This document shows positions 58,614-64,000 of a DNA stretch of 64,000 nt, in pieces. Below the pieces are notes generated by a model. It was not told the origin of the DNA, made no database searches, and was given only the letters and a program-made list of their open reading frames with translations. Positions within the stretch are counted from its first letter, which is position 1. Each line of letters opens with the position of its first letter. The translations under genes and the position numbers were made by a program. This stretch comes from Stenotrophomonas maltophilia (GTDB lineage: Bacteria; Pseudomonadota; Gammaproteobacteria; Xanthomonadales; Xanthomonadaceae), in contig NZ_NEQV01000001.1 in NCBI RefSeq assembly GCF_002799245.1, positions 372,001-436,000 of the forward strand, given 5' to 3'.

Positions 58614-60602
58614 TCAGGGCGCCTTGTCCTTGCCGGCCACAGGTGCGGTCGTCGCGGTCTTGCCCCCCAGGCTGCGTGCCAGGAACGCCAGCAGCTTGTC
58701 GTAGTACTCGCTGCGATGGGCCTCGGTATAGAAGCCATGGCCCTCGGTCTTGTAGTACAGGCTTTCCACCGGCGTGCCGGCGCGCTTGAGTGCCGCTTCC
58801 ATGCGCTCGGTGTGCTGGATCGGCGCACGCTTGTCTTCGCCACCGGCGGCGAGGAACACCGGCACCTTGATCCGTTCGGCCAGGTTCACCGGCGACACCG
58901 CACCCAGCTTGGCCGGATCACCCAGCCATTCGCGCAGGTAGGTCACGCCTGAACCGCGGTCCTGGATGTCGCCGCGGGTGTACATCATCGGCAGGTCGTA
59001 GACGCCGACATAGCCGGCCGCGCACTGGTACAACCCGGGTTCGCGGGCGGCCCCCATCATCGCCGAGTAGGCGCCGTAGCTGGCGCCATAGATGCAGATG
59101 CGACGGCCGTCGGCGATGCCTTCGCTGATCGCCCAGCGGGTGGCATCGGTGACATCGTCCTGCATCGCCGCGCCCCACTGCTGCGCGCCGGCCTGGGTGT
59201 GGGCCCGGCCGTAGTTGCCCGAACCACGGAAATTGACCTGCAGCACGGCATAGCCGGCGGCGGCCAGCATCTGTGTTTCGCGGTCGTACTGGCCGGAATC
59301 GAAGATGTCGAACGGCCCGCCATGCGGCATCACCACCATCGGCAGGTTGCGCCCGTCGCTGCCCGCCGGCAGGGTCAGGAAGCCGTGCAGCGGCAGGCCG
59401 TCGCGGGCCTTCAGTGCAATCGGCTTCACGCTGGCACTGCGCTCCACGTCGATCCAGTCGCTGCGGCTGATCAGGTGTTCAGCCTTGCGCGCCACCGTGT
59501 CGTACACGTAGAAATCGCCGGGATTGGTGCCCGACCAGGTTTCCACCAGCACGACACGGCCATCGCGGGTGCTGGAGGTGATGTAGACCGCGCCCCCGAA
59601 GGCCGCTTCCAGGCTGCGGTACAGCCGCGCATCGGCCGAGCCTTCATCGAAGAAGCGGGTGCGCGGCCTGTCGCCCAGGTACAGCGCGCCTACCGGCACA
59701 TGGGTCCCCGGCCGATGGATGATGCGGTAAGGATTGACCACTTCGTCGCGCAGCAGCGTGGCGCGCTCGCCGGTCTGCGGATTCCAGCTGACGATCGCAT
59801 CGGGACCTTGCGTCTGCTCGACATTGAGATAGGCCAGGTTGCCATCGGCCGAGAAGCCGAGGGCGGTTTCGATGCGCTTGCTGACCGCCTCGTCGTTGAT
59901 CAGCTTCCAGCTGTCGCCGCTGCGTTCGCGGAAATACAGCTTGTTGATGTTGTCGCCGCCCGAGCCGTGCACGAAGCGGACCTCGCCCGCACCATCAGTG
60001 GTGAACTCGCCGCGTCGAACCGGTGAGGATGCCACCCGCGAGCGACGACCACTGGTCACATCCATGCGATCGACACGGGTGAACGGATCCTCGGCCAGCG
60101 GCCACACCGTGACCAGCACGTTGCGCTCGTCGCCCGGCAGGTCGTCGGCCAGGAAGGCGGCGACCGCCTCGACCTTCTTCGGCTGGATGCGGGTTCCCGG
60201 GCCGTTGCTCTCCACCCGGTAGCCCACCAGCAACTCGCCGCGATTGCCGTTGGCATCGATGGCATAGAGCTCACCGGTGGGATTGGGCTGGTCGAGCGAG
60301 CCCCACTTCTGGGCCAGGCCGATCAGCAGGCGCTCGTTGCTGACCCAGTCGAATTCCTGCGCGTGGTTGCGGCTGGGGGGCCGGAAACTGCCGACCATCT
60401 GCTTGTCCTTCAACCGCAGCACGGCGATCGCGGTGGTGTCCTCCATCGGCACCGTTGCCGCCACGTACTCGCCCCCTGGCGAGATCTTGATGTCGGTGAA
60501 GGTCTCGCGACGCAGGTACTGCGTCAGGTCCACCGCCCCCACGCTGCCTGCGGCAACGCCCCCGATGACGGCCAGCGCGGCCGCCAGAATCGTCTTGTGC
60601 AT
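58614..60602 (-). CDS. S9 family peptidase (prolyl oligopeptidase-type)
   Basis: 662 aa, signal peptide MHKTILAAALAVIGGVAAGS. Nucleophile Ser in YGASYGAYSAM, Asp in AAGGEDKRAP, His in EGHGFYTE. VMPHGGPFDIFD is the family oxyanion region. A short Ala/Lys/Pro tail ends the protein. Different from the other S9 enzyme at 52269, so the pair may have different substrate preferences. Confidence 0.93.
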   Translation of the reverse strand: MHKTILAAALAVIGGVAAGSVGAVDLTQYLRRETFTDIKISPGGEYVAATVPMEDTTAIAVLRLKDKQMVGSFRPPSRNHAQEFDWVSNERLLIGLAQKWGSLDQPNPTGELYAIDANGNRGELLVGYRVESNGPGTRIQPKKVEAVAAFLADDLPGDERNVLVTVWPLAEDPFTRVDRMDVTSGRRSRVASSPVRRGEFTTDGAGEVRFVHGSGGDNINKLYFRERSGDSWKLINDEAVSKRIETALGFSADGNLAYLNVEQTQGPDAIVSWNPQTGERATLLRDEVVNPYRIIHRPGTHVPVGALYLGDRPRTRFFDEGSADARLYRSLEAAFGGAVYITSSTRDGRVVLVETWSGTNPGDFYVYDTVARKAEHLISRSDWIDVERSASVKPIALKARDGLPLHGFLTLPAGSDGRNLPMVVMPHGGPFDIFDSGQYDRETQMLAAAGYAVLQVNFRGSGNYGRAHTQAGAQQWGAAMQDDVTDATRWAISEGIADGRRICIYGASYGAYSAMMGAAREPGLYQCAAGYVGVYDLPMMYTRGDIQDRGSGVTYLREWLGDPAKLGAVSPVNLAERIKVPVFLAAGGEDKRAPIQHTERMEAALKRAGTPVESLYYKTEGHGFYTEAHRSEYYDKLLAFLARSLGGKTATTAPVAGKDKAP

Positions 60603-60678
60603 CCTTCCCCTGCTCCTGTGGACACCTTGTCCTGGTGGCCGATTCTAGGCAGGGCCGCGGGTTTCCCGCCAGAGCCAG

Positions 60679-60711
60679 AAAAGACGACGGCACCGTTGCC
60701 GGTGCCGTCGT
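60679..60711 (-). terminator. Rho-independent terminator of argO
   Basis: ACGACGGCACCG-TTGC-CGGTGCCGTCGT; on the minus strand CTTTTCTGG follows. Confidence 0.75.
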
Positions 60712-60765
60712 TGCCACTACCTTGGAGAGAGAGTCAGGACGTGGGTTCGGGGGGCGTGCGCCGGG

Positions 60766-61401
60766 TCAGTGGACCCCGCGCACCGCCAGCATGAGGGCCA
60801 GGATGCTGAGGATCACGGCGATGGTGCCATCGAGCACGCGCCAGGTGCTGGGCTTGGTGAACAGCGGCGCCAGCAGGCGTGCGCCCAGGCCCTGCGCGGT
60901 CAGCCACAGGCAGCTGGCGGTGACCACGCCAGCGGCGAAGGCCATGCGGGCATTGCCGAAGTTCTCGGCGATGGAGCCGATCACCATCATGTCCAGCCAG
61001 AAGTGCGGGTTGATCAGCGAGAAGCCGACCGCGGCCATCAGCACCGCGCGGCGGCTGCCGTCATCGCTGTCGGCCTCGCCCATGCCACCGCCGCCGGCGA
61101 TCGCACGGCGTGCCGACTTCATCGCATACCAGGCCAGGAACGCGACGCCGGTCCACAGCACGGCCGTGGTCAGCCACGGCAGTGCCGAGGTGAGCGTGCG
61201 CAGGCCGGCCACGCTGGCAAAGATGAAGATCGCATCGATGGCCGCGCAGGTGGCGACCACCGGCACGATGTGCTTGCGCAGGATGCCCTGGCGCAGAATG
61301 AAGGCGCTCTGGGCCCCGACCACGGCGAACAGGCCGATGCCGGTGGCTGCACCAGAGAACCAGGCACCGAGGCCGGTGCTGGCGGAGATGACCGAGAACA
61401 T
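60766..61401 (-). CDS. argO: LysE/ArgO family basic amino-acid exporter
   Basis: 211 aa, five to six helices. GIGLFAVVGAQSAFILRQGI and AAVGFSLINPHFWLDMMVIG are LysE-superfamily signatures. Exports arginine and/or lysine. Divergent from argP, its usual LysR-type regulator. Confidence 0.92.
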   Translation of the reverse strand: MFSVISASTGLGAWFSGAATGIGLFAVVGAQSAFILRQGILRKHIVPVVATCAAIDAIFIFASVAGLRTLTSALPWLTTAVLWTGVAFLAWYAMKSARRAIAGGGGMGEADSDDGSRRAVLMAAVGFSLINPHFWLDMMVIGSIAENFGNARMAFAAGVVTASCLWLTAQGLGARLLAPLFTKPSTWRVLDGTIAVILSILALMLAVRGVH

Positions 61402-61540
61402 GGGATTCACTGCCTTGTATTGCTTTGGGGGGACGGTGCCTCGCGAAGGCGGACAGCACCGGAACGGGCGCCATTGTCGCGCCGCAACATGAAAAAGACG
61501 AGCTAAACTTCCTAAACCAACATTAGCGGAGCTTAATTCG

Positions 61541-62446
61541 ATGCGTATCGACCATGCCCAGCTGCGCGCCTTGGCTGCGGTGATCCGCGAGGGCAGCTTC
61601 GACCGCGCCGCGCAGTCGCTGAATGTCACGCCTTCGGCCATCTCGCAGCGGGTCAAAGCGCTGGAGGACCGGGTCGGGCGCCTGCTGGTCAAGCGCGGCA
61701 CCCCGGCCACCGCTACCGCCGAGGGCCAGGTGCTGGTGCAGCTGGCCGAGCAGACCGCCCTGCTCGAGCACGATGCGCTGCACCGGATGGGCCTGGCCGA
61801 CGAGGATCTTCCCCAGGCCAGCATCCCGGTGGCGGTGAACCACGACAGCCTGGAAACCTGGTTCCCGCAGGCCGCCTCGCAGTTCGCGCAGAGCACCGGC
61901 ACCACACTGGACCTGCGCGTGGAAGACCAGGACCACACCGTCGAACTGTTGCGCCAGGGCACGGTGCTCGGTGCGGTGACCACGCTGGACGAGCCGGTGC
62001 AGGGCTGCCAGATCCATGCGCTGGGCAGCATCCGCTACGCCGCGACCTGTACCCCCGAGTTCCGCGAGCGCCATTTCGCCAAGGGCGTGACCGCGCAGGC
62101 GCTGGCACAGGCGCCGGTGCTGGTGTTCAACCGCAAGGACGAGATGCAGTCGCGCTTCGCCCGGCGCATGGCCGGCGACGACCTGCCCAGCACCGCGCCG
62201 ACCTGGTGGATTCCCTCCACGCGCGCCTTCGTGCAGGCCAACCTGGGCGGCATGGGCTGGACCATGAACCCGCTACCGCTGGTCAAGCGGCACCTGGACG
62301 CGGGCCGCCTGGTCTACGTGCGCCAGCGCGCGTGGGAAGACGTGCCGCTGTACTGGCAGCACTGGAAGGGCGACGTGCAGACCATGGCCCTGCTGACCCG
62401 CGCAGTGCTGGATGCCTCCTCAGCACTGATCCGCCGCAAGCGCTGA
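61541..62446 (+). CDS. argP: LysR-type regulator ArgP
   Basis: 301 aa. N-terminal winged HTH (LRALAAVIREGSFDRAAQSL, NVTPSAISQRVKALEDRVG), then the LysR effector domain. Its N-terminus matches ArgP/IciA, and it faces argO across a 139-bp, relatively AT-rich gap where an operator is expected. In E. coli ArgP activates argO with arginine as coinducer and represses with lysine. The TGA stop abuts repeat R1 copy 4. Confidence 0.93.
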   Translation: MRIDHAQLRALAAVIREGSFDRAAQSLNVTPSAISQRVKALEDRVGRLLVKRGTPATATAEGQVLVQLAEQTALLEHDALHRMGLADEDLPQASIPVAVNHDSLETWFPQAASQFAQSTGTTLDLRVEDQDHTVELLRQGTVLGAVTTLDEPVQGCQIHALGSIRYAATCTPEFRERHFAKGVTAQALAQAPVLVFNRKDEMQSRFARRMAGDDLPSTAPTWWIPSTRAFVQANLGGMGWTMNPLPLVKRHLDAGRLVYVRQRAWEDVPLYWQHWKGDVQTMALLTRAVLDASSALIRRKR

Positions 62447-62530
62447 AAAAGGGGACGGAGGGGATTAAGTCGTTTAAGGCAAATACGACCTGTAAGGCAA
62501 AAGCGACTTAATCCCCTCCGTCCCCTTTTT
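62446..62530. repeat. R1 palindromic repeat, copy 4 (enlarged loop)
   Basis: Arms AAAAAGGGGACGGAGGGG, ATTAAGTCG and complement, ending CCCCTTTTTT. The loop of about 31 nt has internal short repeats (AAGGCAAATACGAC, AAGGCAAAAGCGAC). Its first base is the last base of the argP TGA. Confidence 0.9.
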
Positions 62531-62620
62531 TGGGGCTCCATCGGATCTCCATCATCTCTACACACCGGGTCCATGCGTGATGCGGATACTGGCCGGCCGA
62601 TCACCACAAGGATGTCCGGC

Positions 62621-63067
62621 ATGCCCGTGTACCTTCGCGATGCCCGCCCCGACGATGCCGCTGCCTGCGTCGAGCTGCGCGGGCGGACCCGCGAGAACGC
62701 CTTCAGTGCCGAGCAGCTGGCGCAGCTGGGCATCACCGTGGACAGCTGGGCGGCCGGCATCGCCCAGGGCGATTCCATCGGCCGCGTCGCCTGGGAAGGC
62801 GAGCGCATGGTCGGCTACTGCTTCGCCGACCACCACAGCGGCGAGGTGCTGGTGCTGGCCCTGCTGCCGGACTACGAGGGCCGCGGCATCGGCCGCCAAC
62901 TGTTGCAGGAAGTGGTCAGCCTGACCCGCGATGCCGGCCACCAGCGGCTGTACCTGGCCTGCTCGGCCGATCCGCGTTCGCGCTCGCATGGCTTCTATCG
63001 CCGCCTGGGCTGGCGCCCGACCGGGGGGATCGATGAGGCCGGCGACGAGATCCTCGAGTTGATCTGA
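62621..63067 (+). CDS. GNAT family N-acetyltransferase
   Basis: 148 aa. [20 protein letters not shown] is motif A with RGIGRQ binding acetyl-Co[16 protein letters not shown] is motif B. The start [12 protein letters not shown] at 62621 has AAGGA with 8 nt spacing; in-frame ATG at 62612 and 62573 are alternatives. Substrate unknown. Confidence 0.87.
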   Translation: MPVYLRDARPDDAAACVELRGRTRENAFSAEQLAQLGITVDSWAAGIAQGDSIGRVAWEGERMVGYCFADHHSGEVLVLALLPDYEGRGIGRQLLQEVVSLTRDAGHQRLYLACSADPRSRSHGFYRRLGWRPTGGIDEAGDEILELI

Positions 63068-63078
63068 CGGGATGCCTC

Positions 63079-63100
63079 GCCGGGCATCGCCCGGCGCTAC
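63079..63100 (-). repeat. SMAG-type repeat, single unit
   Basis: GTAGCGCCGGGCGATGCCCG, then GC, on the minus strand. GTAG-headed hairpin between the GNAT gene and mqo. Confidence 0.8.
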
Positions 63101-63260
63101 CGGTGACGGTGCCGCGAAAGGCCGGATGCTGCGTTGCATCAAAAAAGGACCGGAACCGGTTAGAATCGCGACAGGATGTTGCAAGGCGTTGTTTCTTCAC
63201 GCCCTTTCCCTGCCCCACGCGCATCCTGACCCCCTCCCCTCCGCCAACGATCCCGCCCCC

Positions 63261-64000
63261 ATGAAGAAATTTGGCAAGGCCCTGCTCGCCCTGCTCGTGC
63301 TGCTGTTGCTGGCCGCCGCGCTGTTCCTGTACTGGCCGCTGACCCAGCGCTCGGTGCCCGCCGCCAGCAACGACAAGCCCGTCGATGTTGTGCTGGTCGG
63401 CGCCGGCATCATGAGCATCACCCTGGCCACCTACCTGCAGGAACTGCAGCCGGACTGGAACATCCAGGTCTACGAACGCCTCGACGGCGTCGCCGGTGAA
63501 AGCTCCGACGGCTGGAACAACGCCGGTACCGGCCACTCGGCCTTCGCCGAACTGAACTACACCCCGGAACTGCCCGACGGCAGCATCGAGACCAAGCGTG
63601 CGGTCGGCATCGCCGAATCGTTCGAGGTCTCGCGCCAGTTCTGGTCGCACCAGGTGAAGGAAGGCCGGCTGAGCCAGCCCAGCGACTTCATCAACCCGAC
63701 GCCGCACATGAGCTTCGTCTGGGGCGATGACAACATCGCCTACCTGCACAAGCGCCAGCAGGCCCTGGTGAAGAACCCGCTGTTCTACGGCATGCAGTAC
63801 TCCGAGGATCCGAAGCAGATCCAGCAGTGGGCACCGCTGCTGATGGAGGGCCGTGATCCGAAGCAGAAGGTCGCCGCGACCTGGATGCCGCTCGGCACCG
63901 ACGTCAACTTCGGTGTGATCACCCGCCAGCTGACCACCGGCCTGCAGCGCAGCCCGAACTTCAGCCTGCACCTGAACCATGAAGTGAGCGCGCTGCGGCA
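63261..64000 (+). CDS. mqo: Malate:quinone oxidoreductase (partial, first 246 codons)
   Basis: Membrane-associated FAD enzyme feeding electrons from malate into the quinone pool, a TCA step parallel to malate dehydrogenase. An N-terminal hydrophobic anchor ([20 protein letters not shown]) precedes the FAD motif [19 protein letters not shown] and [30 protein letters not shown] and [20 protein letters not shown] match Mqo. It runs off the right edge. Upstream there is an AT-richer patch with a TAGAAT-like -10 but no confident -35. Confidence 0.96.
   Translation, partial: MKKFGKALLALLVLLLLAAALFLYWPLTQRSVPAASNDKPVDVVLVGAGIMSITLATYLQELQPDWNIQVYERLDGVAGESSDGWNNAGTGHSAFAELNYTPELPDGSIETKRAVGIAESFEVSRQFWSHQVKEGRLSQPSDFINPTPHMSFVWGDDNIAYLHKRQQALVKNPLFYGMQYSEDPKQIQQWAPLLMEGRDPKQKVAATWMPLGTDVNFGVITRQLTTGLQRSPNFSLHLNHEVSALR

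Overview
The window is a 64 kb piece of a high-GC gammaproteobacterial chromosome. It is most likely from Stenotrophomonas (S. maltophilia complex) or a very close Xanthomonadaceae relative. The evidence is: (i) GTAG-headed palindromes such as GTAGTGCCGGCCGCTGGCCG, which match the SMAG repeats described in S. maltophilia; (ii) the gene order rpsT / murJ-ribF-ileS-lspA-ispH with obgE-rpmA-rplU and uvrA nearby; (iii) protein sequences and codon use typical of that family. No database search was possible, so species-level assignment is inference.

Layout. 1-2.2 kb: start of a cytochrome bo3 ubiquinol oxidase operon (cyoA, cyoB, minus strand, leaving the window). 2.5-5.3 kb: an accessory stretch with a VOC protein, two small unknown genes behind long structured leaders, and a lower-GC orphan with a HEPN-like RxxxxH motif. 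It ends at a tRNA-Thr(CGT). 5.5-14 kb: D-lactate dehydrogenase, then a large autotransporter whose passenger carries a ClpP/COG3904-like domain. Divergent from it is a complete cell-surface-signalling trio (ECF sigma, FecR, STN-type TonB receptor). 14-18.3 kb: unknown membrane proteins, a YhhN protein and an M61 peptidase. 18.5-28 kb: core housekeeping genes (ispH, lspA, ileS, ribF, murJ, rpsT, obgE, rpmA, rplU). 28-36.7 kb: uvrA, two thioesterases, a PCu(A)C copper chaperone, a crotonase and a sigma factor fused to a membrane domain. 36.7-43.6 kb: EF-hand protein, bpt, a secreted EEP nuclease/phosphatase, purT, and a five-gene SPFH-Arc-DUF4177-PH-M15 cluster. 44-52 kb: DUF423, an SRPBCC/GyrI-like protein, a NarL-type two-component system, the minCDE division operon flanked by a GNAT gene and a small HExxH protein, and a DUF819 membrane protein. 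52-60.6 kb: a peptide-use block (S9 peptidase, OPT transporter, POT transporter, S9 peptidase). 60.7-64 kb: argO/argP, a GNAT enzyme, and the start of mqo.

Three families of palindromic repeats punctuate the intergenic spaces: SMAG/GTAG elements; a family with arms GGGGACGGAGGGGATTAAG (called R1 here); and a family with arms GGGGTCAGATCCC (called R2 here). R1 copies look like bidirectional intrinsic terminators and supply in-frame stop codons on both strands. At one convergent gene pair they encode the C-terminal residues of both proteins. One R2 site is a tandem pair whose outer and inner arms match across the pair.

The candidates most likely to be undescribed biology are the protease-like autotransporter beside its own FecI/FecR/TonB-receptor system, the membrane-anchored sigma factor, the SPFH-Arc cluster, and the R1/R2 repeat behaviour.
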